Source: Candidatus Termititenax sp. (GTDB taxonomy: Bacteria > Margulisbacteria > Riflemargulisbacteria > GWF2-35-9 > DYQY01). Taken from it: a DNA stretch of 64,000 nucleotides. A program made the position numbers and the translations under genes. Positions 55,701-63,494 of this stretch are shown piece after piece. The stretch lies in the NCBI GenBank assembly GCA_020719045.1, contig DYQY01000002.1, forward strand, positions 6,260-70,259, in the 5' to 3' direction. Numbering within the stretch: the stretch's first letter is position 1; the number at the start of each line of letters is the position of its first letter. The notes beneath the pieces were generated by a model. That model saw only the letters and a program-made list of their open reading frames with translations, ran no database searches and was not told the origin of the DNA.

Positions 55701-58700
55701 GAAGCATCAAGCTTAACTCTATACCCTGTAATACTAGTTCCATTTTGATATTTTAACTGTACATCATAACCGCCAGTAACCTTCTTTATTGAAGACTTCC
55801 AGTTAGTAGCACCATCAGTTGCTGTAAAATCACTTACACCAACAACATCATGCAATAATTTATTAAACTGATTTGCAGTATTTAACTGTACTGTTTTAGT
55901 AGGATAAGCATCTAAAAACTGATAGATAGTATATATATTCTGCTCGTCTGGTGCAGGGACTGCCTGATAACTATCAGTAGCGCCCATTGCCACGTTCCTA
56001 ACTGTTACTGGCTTCCTCTCAGCATTTAGCAGTGGAGTATATAGACGATTATATTTATCAACGCTGTATGTTACACCGCTAAAAGTAGCTTGTTGCCCAG
56101 TCCAACTAAACGGCTCGGTTGACTCCTTGTCAGCTTCGTTAATCAATCCATCATTGTTAGCATCAACAGGAGATGCAAATGACATCATCATGTAGAAATT
56201 ATTCATCTTCTGCATTTCTGCTATCATACTAAAATACATTTTATCCACCATATTTACTTCATAACGAGCAGAATCTACTCCATCCATAAACTGATCACTA
56301 TCTGGTATCTGTTTAGAACTTACATATGGAGACTCTGCTGTTGTTCGAGCTATTTCTGCTGGATAATATCCTAAATCTAATATACCTTTTTCATATAAAT
56401 TCTCTGTGGTTGTTTCCCCATTTTGTTTTACTCCTGCAACATTTCTAACAGTTCCATACTGAATATAATGAAACTTATCTATCATATTAATATCATTAAA
56501 CATCCTAGCTTGGTCATTAACTGTGTCAGTTAAAATTGAAAACATATCACCAGTATTATTAGAAACCTGAAAAGACATATCAATTATTTTTTCCATCTCA
56601 GCAGAAGCCTTTGCTGAGCCATAATTATCAACATTGCTAGTATAGTTTTTATAGTAATGACTCATTGTTTCAATTGCATTGCTTACTACTCTCTGTCTAT
56701 AACTATCATCTTCTTCGATTGAACCATCAGTTGCTTTTTTATATAGTACAGTACTTGCGATATCCGTTCTTGTATCTAGGTAATCTATTATGAAATTCTT
56801 GCTATTAGCAGTTTCATCTTTTATTACCAACATATCACCAGCAGACTTCTTTATCTTTGTAATAAAATCGTTTAACTGAATCCATTTTGTTGCTTCATTT
56901 CCAACTGGATTCGTTACATAATATATTTTCTCTTGATTATCTTTTTTATAAGCAGTCCCATCCCTTCCAGGATAAGAACCAGTTAAAACAGTTGCCCTAT
57001 CTGCATCAGCTACCTTAGAAATCATCCAATCTTTAGCCTCTTTAACTAACGACAAAAGCTGAGCTAAATTTGTCTCATTTATTTGTGAACCAGACTCAAC
57101 TGAAGCTGAAACTTTTCTAAGCATACTATTTAAATCATCTAGACATTTAGGCCTTTTGTTATTCTCATCTACAAAAGAATCATCGATAAGCAAATTAGGA
57201 AGTTCGAGTTTATTCTCTTTTAATGCCCTGTTCAGTGAATCTTGATACAAAGTAAACATTGCCTGATTGGTTGTATATTCAATAGCTCTCTTATTCAACC
57301 AATTAAGCTTTTCAATTTTTCTATCTACAGGGTCAGTAATAATCTTCCCAACATCTTTTGGGATAAAATAATTATACATTCTTTCATATCTACCAGCTAC
57401 TGTCTGAACATCCATATACAGATAATCTTCAGTAGTGTCACACTGCCATATATCAGGGTTAGTGTATTTAGAAACAGCATCTTTTATATCTGGGTCTGAA
57501 TCCTGTATTCCAAATATTGTGGACATAGCGTAAGTATATCTTCTTCTCGATTCTAACATCATCATAGACATATTAAATACATCTTTATCTTCCCATTTAG
57601 TGTCATCAGCTGCTGGTTGTGAAAAATCAATACCTTTTCTAGCTAACTCATAAATATTTGGAATATAGGCTGCTTCGTGATTTCCTTCCAGACCGCTTAC
57701 TTTAATCTTTATCTTATTTAAAAAAGACTCAAACTCTCCTGTTGTATTATTAGGATCTAAGGCACTATGAAGTTTATTGTATGTTTTTCTATCCATATCA
57801 GTATATTTCTTATCAATCGCATCAGTACCAAACAATGAACCACTCATGAAATCAGAAAATGCATCACTGTAATCTAATACTGGAAAATAAACACCTAGCT
57901 CTTTTAAATATGCTGACTGATACAAGCTTGTATCCAAAGAGGTTGTAGATAAGGAATCATATTCTATATTTTCGCCTTCTCCATTAGTGTCTGCATATCC
58001 ATCTCCATTTGCATCAACAACAAACTGATTAGAGCTATTATCATATGAAGCATTGGTATGTTGCATATCCACAACAGTTGCATGGAAGTTTACTCCCTCT
58101 CTAAAGTTCCTTGCATAATCATCACCCTTTAAGTCTTTTAAAATAGGTGCTAAATAATTACTATTTAACCCTGTTATGTCATACTTTATTGCCTGACCTT
58201 TTCTATTTGTATATTCAAAAAAGTACTTACCAAGACCCTTCTTATCTTCTCCTACCTCCTCCTTGAATGTTACTTCTCTAACATTATTATCTTCATCTTT
58301 CACATTATAGGTACCTAATGCTATCTTTCCATCAAAAGGTATACCCAACAAACCTGCAAAACGTGATATATTAATATTACCAGCTGCCGTATTATTCATA
58401 TTTATTTTCGATTGCTTATCAGAAAACAATTGGTCTAAAATTGTTGATTGATTGCCTTTCCATAAACCAGTTTCTTTATCTTCAAAAACAGTTTTGTTAT
58501 AAACAGATTCTGCTATATCTGCCTTATCTGAAAGACTATCAATACCTTTTTCATTGTAATTGTGTTCAGTAAGGGTATTAGTTGTGGCTCTAGGTAAAAA
58601 CTTCATTATCTCATTAAGAAAATTAATCTTAGTATCTAAATACAATTGACCTTCTTCTGATGGATTATCCCGACGAAATGCAGGAGCATGTTCATCATAA

Positions 58701-58771
58701 TATTGATGATCTCCCATAGGTAATTTTAATGGTTTTATTGGCTCATTAAGCCCAGGATAATAATCTGTCAT
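49784..58771 (-). CDS. Giant repeat protein of unknown function (2995 aa)
   Basis: I do not recognise this protein. It has no signal peptide or membrane segment. Residues 1-930 are mainly helical with calcium-loop-like stretches (DANGDGYADTNGE; DANNDGLINEADKE). Residues about 935-1870 carry seven tandem repeats of 117-156 residues, each with a closing G-x-D-(I/V)-G element. Residues 1900-2600 are unassigned, then a dockerin-like SGDGSEDGQLTVYDALLLLRD occurs, and the chain ends in a Lys/Glu coiled coil (YDRRKADYDEQLAKKKDEEV). The ATG has AAGGGGG. It lies just upstream of the radical SAM fusion gene, which has its own promoter. A secreted filament, adhesin or toxin-like structure are all possible. 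Confidence 0.8.
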   Translation of the reverse strand: MTDYYPGLNEPIKPLKLPMGDHQYYDEHAPAFRRDNPSEEGQLYLDTKINFLNEIMKFLPRATTNTLTEHNYNEKGIDSLSDKADIAESVYNKTVFEDKETGLWKGNQSTILDQLFSDKQSKINMNNTAAGNINISRFAGLLGIPFDGKIALGTYNVKDEDNNVREVTFKEEVGEDKKGLGKYFFEYTNRKGQAIKYDITGLNSNYLAPILKDLKGDDYARNFREGVNFHATVVDMQHTNASYDNSSNQFVVDANGDGYADTNGEGENIEYDSLSTTSLDTSLYQSAYLKELGVYFPVLDYSDAFSDFMSGSLFGTDAIDKKYTDMDRKTYNKLHSALDPNNTTGEFESFLNKIKIKVSGLEGNHEAAYIPNIYELARKGIDFSQPAADDTKWEDKDVFNMSMMMLESRRRYTYAMSTIFGIQDSDPDIKDAVSKYTNPDIWQCDTTEDYLYMDVQTVAGRYERMYNYFIPKDVGKIITDPVDRKIEKLNWLNKRAIEYTTNQAMFTLYQDSLNRALKENKLELPNLLIDDSFVDENNKRPKCLDDLNSMLRKVSASVESGSQINETNLAQLLSLVKEAKDWMISKVADADRATVLTGSYPGRDGTAYKKDNQEKIYYVTNPVGNEATKWIQLNDFITKIKKSAGDMLVIKDETANSKNFIIDYLDTRTDIASTVLYKKATDGSIEEDDSYRQRVVSNAIETMSHYYKNYTSNVDNYGSAKASAEMEKIIDMSFQVSNNTGDMFSILTDTVNDQARMFNDINMIDKFHYIQYGTVRNVAGVKQNGETTTENLYEKGILDLGYYPAEIARTTAESPYVSSKQIPDSDQFMDGVDSARYEVNMVDKMYFSMIAEMQKMNNFYMMMSFASPVDANNDGLINEADKESTEPFSWTGQQATFSGVTYSVDKYNRLYTPLLNAERKPVTVRNVAMGATDSYQAVPAPDEQNIYTIYQFLDAYPTKTVQLNTANQFNKLLHDVVGVSDFTATDGATNWKSSIKKVTGGYDVQLKYQNGTSITGYRVKLDASGKDIGISQADIALQSLDSEVTKSVDVGLYRTSNLQGLIGSEESDYYDSVFSYLDANRDGVNAENVAVAGAVVNVPNIGIANRFLNIAPLQSDNPVLDGVAPAFDAQFNNNTLWKIDIKKSTSGDTNDVHVKYTDGVQAKGYIVRIGRDGKDVGKSKIENLANLSSMCSVDVFSYQEPHYKAVNNGFFADCNKLYKDGASSPLLAQVDALADGEFVSLDNHELFKKLYAITGNNDFVATVANQTDWSLVIKKKTILDPVPTPDNNNYLGAYDVTIRWKGAVDGIKGLTVRVDASGKDVGYSSIGNITSLDPTDLGSAVNLISMTEYPATVITNNLITTHPKVFQSALENPGVKDNSGLRRINDVDTINKLLAAGRVYNFRAIAAVEADEAAGVVGVPGNTDKYQVDVVRNNNVYEIHVKYNDSLAAKPTYKGFIIEVNDSGADVGSTRFSEDLNSLNAYCTKNIHNYEVVKLGNGMADVVDVNYFKDIFANLDLTPTNVINISNPVVINSLIGMTSDNFVARLANTASWNASITGVGVGKYDITVNIDVDAVAPDVPKQFVVRVNDTGKDIGFKNIGSTAPLVEYITQSMPNGFIDDTAIKTDYNAMFQYLANNATAEIPIDNAVIFNKLISTTGAPFAATVANKANWKATIKKSGQAGEFDVSLAYKTGNNWEGCIVRVNSNGVDIGFSPIEGLDQGVTPAPYVNTVNEGYESKLNDSLRMTVKAVMGWNTYDVFSDGSFVTIAKDNGVVIDATEYAVSAGMPLVDVDATVARIGVITDVSKAQKAFQNAGLTYVPTSANSTDWSIDVSEYGNNYLYELTYNKNTAPKVKSILADANGSILGYFGTSTASTETSIKSSMEYKFNFLDPLKSSYDALLEDRKAYLQSTSIFGNDSTEDILGIGLVTKNGIATAMDTMADNIYQDIANQLFGSVFEDEIIADEDGNDCYKIKTPPAVASTMGLTSPYDILDAKLTGWLDGKTAGGLVKVETFKNYISVYANQLLIDKLKDNNIIDAVGSLQIVSETDTVSQMLSKIDSLVLEGTFSQLFKSQVASVKQGLKDVVTGAEYPILNGEGKEEITSDKRNFVSDIIAKSVKEDYEHIKTFVSSLYNKMSAIDFADSGTNNASVSTTQFNMLDFTNNDTITPIWMDDFGEFTITSSEINDSILEKVLLTEGILVNKKDTSGNNIDNQYEILQGINPSLGIPSFDILTREGYKNSAGDVTIYTKDQIYGASGLISRINNKLFGNELSAWVNGVVNINYTAFGNKNLKVNTKDSLIAMFISPDFVQTVRQVKAYKEAEGFKWVDSSIPANPANSDYFFIDDELGVLWDFVKKNVPSEVAGITLPPLLTTGTKGGVISYKDFDIIEKISDIIENKWSIQDDDTWESQNGVDYAKAVTNNSTFKTKAQADFAVMANNISAAFNSVGGGSSSSINFNPELAAAIRQISANYGFTFKVSYSANYRKGDSVVTSTFVRNEPSSGLTVSGGTASVSHTAQGYTFPTEKYFGKDKYTKVEGSERTVIAFSACNFNGTITSGGELTSFQNVWATGNWGGNLQRTNYGYLENSNTVQQEYERDFLKSENTSEWLALSDYSGDGSEDGQLTVYDALLLLRDRAKSNMGYLKIQTDRYNDYAKQVKEMLAIGSANSTLESLFRDEFYMRNGFDSLIMGAEFQSRFVENAFVSTDGEIASKADTLSMTKSVGWYETGGRVVKNSTSSEIDNKMDFSKFDYDMETGNVNQHATVKAKVSEMKYDESQGKDNIRSTLERAMRDEFGRTLVFGDLMLSTSGQNVKSFQGNDVSISVHSKNGDGVKLDESSLFGALKVMRVINYDRGDIAVQDQVIQLKSSKVADMTYDEFSKQVKFLKDVFSPNDEAKVRQFYDFFHNIGWNNVSVGANASSAHSLIELNSIYMEVLLARIMISIANDELNLEYDRRKADYDEQLAKKKDEEVSAQIADSKRSQFKSYLKSISKK
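53150..55980 (-). repeat. Seven protein-level tandem repeats within the giant gene
   Basis: Each unit has a helical start (FxKLLxxxGxxDFxATxAN), W-(K/S)-x-x-I-K-K, a beta hairpin (YDVxLKYxxG, then GYIVRV), and ends SGKDIGIS, DGKDVGKS, SGKDVGYS, SGADVGST, TGKDIGFK, NGVDIGFS or, in the last degenerate copy, NGSILGYF. These ends lie near 55690, 55250, 54815, 54378, 53997, 53647 and 53180. DNA identity between copies is low, so the duplication is old. Confidence 0.7.
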
Positions 58772-58948
58772 TCGCTACCCCCTTAACTCTCCTGCAAAAA
58801 AATGACAACTCCTACGTCACTATCTTGTCAGAAACCTACCCATCACTAGTCAGTATTCATATTCTACCCAAAAACTATTCATCTAAACATATTATCATCT
58901 AATCTTAAGACACATACTTTTTACAATAGTTCCCAAAAAAATATACAT

Positions 58949-58977
58949 AAAAAAATCCCCCTCCAGTCGGAGGGGGA
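58949..58977 (-). terminator. Intrinsic terminator after the 314-aa gene
   Basis: TCCCCCTCC and GGAGGGGGA form a 9-bp GC-rich stem with a 4-nt loop; on the minus strand it is followed by a run of T. It separates the 314-aa gene from the 2995-aa gene. Confidence 0.88.
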
Positions 58978-59021
58978 CAATTCTCTACTACCAAATTTCC
59001 AACTAACTACAATGTACCTGG

Positions 59022-59966
59022 TTATCCGTTCATGTCTCGAACAAAGCTTTGAACAGCTGTTGTACTGACATCTCCGCCAACCTTGCCCACAGCTCCAATA
59101 GCCTGCATAGCATCCTTCATTTGTTGAAGTAGTTGCTGAATCAAGAACAACGTACCTGGAGACTCTAAGATAGATTCGTGGTCTGAAAGTTTCACATCTA
59201 TATTATCCATAGATACTTTTCCATCAGGTGCTGTTAAAGTAAATGTCAAACCCTCAACTTTACTTAAGTCTAGATCTGTAAACCCATCATTTTGCTGTAG
59301 TCTAACAGTATCAAAGTCACCTGAAGCTAAAACTGTACCTTTTATATCAGTAATTCCTATTAATTCAGCATTATTTTCTAACATTTCACCAAAAGCAGTT
59401 AAAACAGCTTCAGCCTGAGTATTGTCTAACATACTCTGAACAGATACACCATCAATAGTAATGCCCTTTTCAGCAAGAAGCATAATACCTCTTAATCCAG
59501 TACCATTAGAAAGAACAGTAGACATTGCTAAAATATCCATAAACATTTCATTCATCTGATTAGCAATTGAATAAAGCATTTTACCAAAAAGTGAATTTGC
59601 CCCAAACTGAAACCCTTGAGTTCTTCCATCATCATCCCTTGGAGGCATTGATCTAATAATGTTTTCAAAAGCGGCTGCTTCCTCAGCAGTAATATTGTCA
59701 CCAATATTAATACTTGGATCTAACGATACACTTGACCCTTCCCTCTTAAAACTAATTTTACCATCAGGTGCTAATGTAAAATCAACCCCACCTAATTTAA
59801 AACTCCAACCAGCAAAGCTGTCACCAGAACCTATACCCTGAAAAGATGTTATATCACTATTTGATACCCCTAACATCCCAGCCAACTCTGCTGCCTCAAG
59901 ACCTGCAGCATCACCAGTTTTAGCTGTCCAACCCACATTACTATTTGAACTTACTTCTATACTCAT
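59022..59966 (-). CDS. Unknown acidic protein (314 aa)
   Basis: I do not recognise this 314-residue protein. It lacks a signal peptide. It is Ser/Gly/Asp-rich with beta-like stretches (DSFAGWSFKLGGVDFTLAPDGKISF; VEGLTFTLTAPDGKVSM: APDGK appears twice in similar context, hinting at an internal duplication) and two amphipathic helices (GKMLYSIANQMNEMFMDILAMSTVL; FLIQQLLQQMKDAMQAIGAVG). The ATG has AAGGGGGGAAT and the same leader motif as the 1174-aa gene. It is followed by a strong terminator. Shared control suggests that it works with the giant proteins. Confidence 0.7.
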   Translation of the reverse strand: MSIEVSSNSNVGWTAKTGDAAGLEAAELAGMLGVSNSDITSFQGIGSGDSFAGWSFKLGGVDFTLAPDGKISFKREGSSVSLDPSINIGDNITAEEAAAFENIIRSMPPRDDDGRTQGFQFGANSLFGKMLYSIANQMNEMFMDILAMSTVLSNGTGLRGIMLLAEKGITIDGVSVQSMLDNTQAEAVLTAFGEMLENNAELIGITDIKGTVLASGDFDTVRLQQNDGFTDLDLSKVEGLTFTLTAPDGKVSMDNIDVKLSDHESILESPGTLFLIQQLLQQMKDAMQAIGAVGKVGGDVSTTAVQSFVRDMNG

Positions 59967-60014
59967 TTTATTCCCCCCTTTTTTATTCTTCGACCATTAA
60001 TTGATCTACACTTT

Positions 60015-60054
60015 AAATATCGCCCACTTTCACAAAAGGCATGCATCGATATTT
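60015..60054 (-). promoter_or_regulatory. Structured leader motif, copy 2
   Basis: On the minus strand AAATATCG-ATGCATG-CC, a 13-nt interior, GG, then CGATATTT. The 8-bp outer stem is perfect and CC/GG can form an inner stem. It ends 48 nt before the ATG of the 314-aa protein. See copy 1 at 43675-43710. Confidence 0.55.
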
Positions 60055-60066
60055 TTCGTTTTATGC

Positions 60067-60756
60067 CTAGAAAAGTTCTTTTGCCTTATCTTCTTTAACA
60101 CTCCCTTTCTGATTATTCTTTACCTCAGCCTTATTCTTATCTTCAAAAGCTTTCATCTTCTCGTATTCTTGAACATCAACTATTGGAAAATTTCTTTTAT
60201 TTAACTGCTCAGCAATAGAAGCACTATGCACTTGAAGCTTTACAAAAAACACGGGATTAATTGTAAACTTATTAGCTTCATACTCAAACAAAATCTCTTG
60301 CGCAACTAAACTTCTAACAATCGCTGTAAAAAAATATCTTTTATAAATCTTAACTTCCCCATTCACTACATCTCCAGCAAACTCATTATAGTAATATAAC
60401 TCCTTAACTTTTGGATCATCTGTGTCCACTAATTCAAACTCATACCTTCCTGTATTAACGTCTGTAGAGAATAAACCATAAGTAACTTTTGCTACATTTT
60501 GTAAATCTGTCTTATCAATTTTAAAATACAAAGTAAGTGTATTTCCATCTTTCTTGTAATATGCATCCTTAAATGTTGATACATCCTTTGGTAAAGTAAG
60601 TTCTGTTTTCTTTTTTATCTCGGATAATTGTTTTCTCTCTTGCAATAAATCTAAAAAAATACTTTCAGACCTATCATCCATATCTGGCAAAGCCTCCACA
60701 TCAAACATATCTTCATTTTCTAAACTATTCTTATTCAACAATGGTAAATTAAACAT
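60067..60756 (-). CDS. Hypothetical protein downstream of the GH8 gene (229 aa)
   Basis: I do not recognise this protein. It is 229 residues, acidic at the start (EDMFDVEALPDMDDRSE) and Lys-rich at the end (KNNQKGSVKEDKAKELF), with a beta-rich middle (TLTLYFKIDKTDLQNVAKVTYGLFSTDVNTGRYEFELVD). No signal peptide is seen. TAAGGGGGGAAT precedes the ATG. It starts 22 nt after the GH8-like gene, so both are one operon, and the 314-aa gene follows after a leader with its own motif. Confidence 0.65.
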   Translation of the reverse strand: MFNLPLLNKNSLENEDMFDVEALPDMDDRSESIFLDLLQERKQLSEIKKKTELTLPKDVSTFKDAYYKKDGNTLTLYFKIDKTDLQNVAKVTYGLFSTDVNTGRYEFELVDTDDPKVKELYYYNEFAGDVVNGEVKIYKRYFFTAIVRSLVAQEILFEYEANKFTINPVFFVKLQVHSASIAEQLNKRNFPIVDVQEYEKMKAFEDKNKAEVKNNQKGSVKEDKAKELF

Positions 60757-60778
60757 TCATTCCCCCCTTATATTTTTA

Positions 60779-62554
60779 CTATTCCAGTATACCCAAGTGC
60801 TTTGCAATATTTCTACCTTTATTAATAAATAGCTCTAACCCAAACCATGCCCAATTTTGTTTATAATAATCTTTAGGGTTATCTCCCCAATACCCAGCTG
60901 AATGATAACTATCATCTAATTTATCTAACATAGCTCTTTCCATAGGCTTATCCCCTACTGAAGAAAATAGAGCCAAATATACCCCATAAGATGAAGGGTA
61001 TTCATATTGTAGTCCCCTTTCCAATGAGTTATTTCCATCGATTGAATATCCTTTATGTAACCCCCTGTCTTCCTTATATTTATTTTTATAAAATTCATAG
61101 GTTTTATCTTTTAGAAGAGAATCAGACGACAAAGCAGGAACAACTTCTTTAGTCATTGCTAAAAAATACCAAGTTCTAAAAGCATCCCAACCACAAAGAT
61201 AATCATCTATTGAGCCATCTTCTGCCCAAGGCAAGTCCACAAAGTTACCTTTGTTGTCCAACATACACCAGTCAGGCACTAATGCACCATTACCTTTGAA
61301 AACATCACCTTTTTGATTTGAGAGTGTTATACTTTTACTCTTCTTAATATGCTCCAAGCTATCTTTAGCTAACTTCTTCCAATCATGTTCTGGATCTATT
61401 AACGCAAATGCTTCGTATAAAAATGGCATATAATAGGAAACATTGACCCAAGGGTCTCCTTTAGCATTAGATAACAAATGATACTTTTGAATAGATGAGT
61501 CAGACTGTTGAATCAACTTAACATTATCTAACGCAAAATAATCATCAATTGGCTGAATCATAATAGACCTTACTCTGCTCCAATCAAAGTTGGTATTCTC
61601 TCTATTATCAAACACTACTTCCACGGTAAACAAATCATCTCGATACCCATAGTTACGACTATAAATAACTTTCTTACCTGAAGTATCTTCCAATACTACC
61701 TTTAATCCTCTATTCCATTTTGTTTGAAAAGAAATACCCTTTACTTGTGACATGTCAAGTTTCCCAAGATACTTTCCTATTCCATAATAGTCTGTATTGT
61801 AGGTGTCTATACTTAAAAATGAATTTCCATTCTCTTTTTCTATCTTTTTCCCAAACATCCCACCTTTAGAATAACTAAACCATCTATCTGCGGAACCAGC
61901 GTTTTCAAAATCATCTAAAATATTTGTTCCAGCCTTATATACACATTTCCTCCATATATCAGCTACAATATCTTTTGCAATGCCAATATAGTCATATGCA
62001 CCCTCACCACTTCTCCATCTATTGTGTGCCATAATTAGAGCACCTGCGATTAATTCATCACCGTCTGGAGCAACTTCTACTCCATCTCGCCACCCGTTTA
62101 CTTCTTGAGAGTTATCAGGAACATAGATAATACCCCCGATATTTGTATTCATAATGTTAGGAGTAAACCTCCACGCAAAGAGATTATCTTTCTTAACATC
62201 AGGCATCTGTTCCCATCTGCTTTCTGCCCAGTTAAAAACCCTTGGAATATTCTTTCTCATCATATTGTTATAAGACCAAAACCAAACCTTATCAAAAGTT
62301 GCCTTATCATCCATTATTACTGCTCGATATAATACATAAGAAACTGTCTCTGAAAAACTTAGATCCTTGCCATAGCTACCTCGACCTAAATCTTTATAAT
62401 CTAAATCAGCAAGTGGTCGTCCATTTATAGCTATCTTTTGCTTCTTATAATGTTCCCAGCTATTAGATAGAATTTTGTTATAGTCTTTTGCAAATAAAAA
62501 AGACAGCAGAAATATACTACATACAACATAGATTTGTTTCTTGGTTACTTTCAT
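60779..62554 (-). CDS. Exported GH8-like glycoside hydrolase with inserted carbohydrate-binding-like module
   Basis: A 591-residue exported enzyme (signal peptide IYVVCSIFLLSFLFA). The first GH8 part has SFSETVSYVLYRAVIMDDKATFDKVWFW with the candidate acid Glu-69 (the usual SEGxSY appears as SETVSY) and APDGDELIAGALIMAHNRW with the Asp pair at 164/166. Residues about 211-345 are a beta-sandwich-like insert (DDFENAGSADRWFSYSKGG; FALDNVKLIQQ) like a family CBM11/CIA30-type module. The GH8 barrel resumes with NVSYYMPFLYEAFALIDPEHDW and continues to GYWGDNPKDYY. GH8 enzymes cut beta-1,4 glucans, chitosan or xylan. The site is AGAGGGG before the ATG. Confidence 0.75.
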   Translation of the reverse strand: MKVTKKQIYVVCSIFLLSFLFAKDYNKILSNSWEHYKKQKIAINGRPLADLDYKDLGRGSYGKDLSFSETVSYVLYRAVIMDDKATFDKVWFWSYNNMMRKNIPRVFNWAESRWEQMPDVKKDNLFAWRFTPNIMNTNIGGIIYVPDNSQEVNGWRDGVEVAPDGDELIAGALIMAHNRWRSGEGAYDYIGIAKDIVADIWRKCVYKAGTNILDDFENAGSADRWFSYSKGGMFGKKIEKENGNSFLSIDTYNTDYYGIGKYLGKLDMSQVKGISFQTKWNRGLKVVLEDTSGKKVIYSRNYGYRDDLFTVEVVFDNRENTNFDWSRVRSIMIQPIDDYFALDNVKLIQQSDSSIQKYHLLSNAKGDPWVNVSYYMPFLYEAFALIDPEHDWKKLAKDSLEHIKKSKSITLSNQKGDVFKGNGALVPDWCMLDNKGNFVDLPWAEDGSIDDYLCGWDAFRTWYFLAMTKEVVPALSSDSLLKDKTYEFYKNKYKEDRGLHKGYSIDGNNSLERGLQYEYPSSYGVYLALFSSVGDKPMERAMLDKLDDSYHSAGYWGDNPKDYYKQNWAWFGLELFINKGRNIAKHLGILE

Positions 62555-62689
62555 TAGCCCCTCTTTACCCTCTATGCACTATATGCCATCAATAAAGATA
62601 AAATAAACATCAATAAAAATTGATATAATGGCACCAATCCATCCACTCAAAGTTGAAAGATAATGGTTATTTATGTCGGGAAGATTTGA

Positions 62690-63400
62690 TTAAACTATTG
62701 CTGGTTGATTAAAAACTAGCTTCTGCATTGTTTGATATATTAAAGGCAGAATCTCGACATCATGATCACGATAGTATCTTTCAAGATTCTCTAATGCCTC
62801 TAAAGAATTGTTATTCTTGTAATTACCAATAGGCGTAATTGTCATTTTGGCATAATTCTTCTTATCAACATATGACAACTTCTCCAATAGTAGTGGAATC
62901 TTCTCATGTGGGAAATAGGAAATATACTGAACCATCTGCTCATATTGAAAAAATGGAGTATTCAAAAGCTCCTGTATTGTTTGATGCTCTGGTTGAATAA
63001 AACCAACAAAATCAACAACCTGCAATAAAAAAGAAGCTCTTGGATCTGAATCGTTTAACTTTATCTCTGGAAATCCATAATTATAAGAAGCTATATTTTT
63101 ACCCTTAACAACAGCCCTACAGTTCTCAATTCTTCTTTTGATATACAACATATGATTTTTATCATCTAATAAATCAACATAATCGTTATAGTATTTCTCA
63201 ATTATATGACAAACCAAATCAACATTTTCCGTACTTATATCTGGAATAAAGGTATTTTTTACCATACTTGCAAACTCGGGAAGTAAAACTAATTGCCCTA
63301 AAATCTTTTGAAACTCTGGTTGATAAGGATTTATGCTAGCAAGCTTTTGCCACATATCATACATATTTCTTGCAATAGTTAAGTTTATGATTTGAGCCAT
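62690..63400 (-). CDS. Hypothetical helical protein (236 aa)
   Basis: I do not recognise this 236-residue soluble protein. It is mostly helical, with PQ/PEF-containing turns (ASINPYQPEFQKILGQLVLLPEFASMVKNTF; EHQTIQELLNTPFFQYEQMVQYISYFPHEKIPLLLEKL). No signal peptide or known motif is seen. TATAAT lies 7 nt before the ATG with no Shine-Dalgarno, so it likely has its own leaderless promoter. It precedes the GH8 operon on the same strand by 136 nt. Confidence 0.7.
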   Translation of the reverse strand: MAQIINLTIARNMYDMWQKLASINPYQPEFQKILGQLVLLPEFASMVKNTFIPDISTENVDLVCHIIEKYYNDYVDLLDDKNHMLYIKRRIENCRAVVKGKNIASYNYGFPEIKLNDSDPRASFLLQVVDFVGFIQPEHQTIQELLNTPFFQYEQMVQYISYFPHEKIPLLLEKLSYVDKKNYAKMTITPIGNYKNNNSLEALENLERYYRDHDVEILPLIYQTMQKLVFNQPAIV

Positions 63401-63407
63401 ACTTTTG

Positions 63408-63413
63408 ATTATA
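63408..63413 (-). promoter_or_regulatory. -10 box of a probable leaderless promoter (236-aa gene)
   Basis: Consensus TATAAT, 7 nt (caaaagt), then the ATG at 63400 on the minus strand. Confidence 0.5.
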
Positions 63414-63494
63414 TCCTAAAAAAATATTTGGTACTATCTAAAGATAAAAATTCAAAACAAAAAAAATCATATTTCATTGTTACCTATTATTTTC

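Noticed and set aside
49784-60756. Type III secretion substrates among the giant and unknown proteins
   Set aside because: Some helices look like translocator helices, but no secretion apparatus or chaperone gene is in the window.
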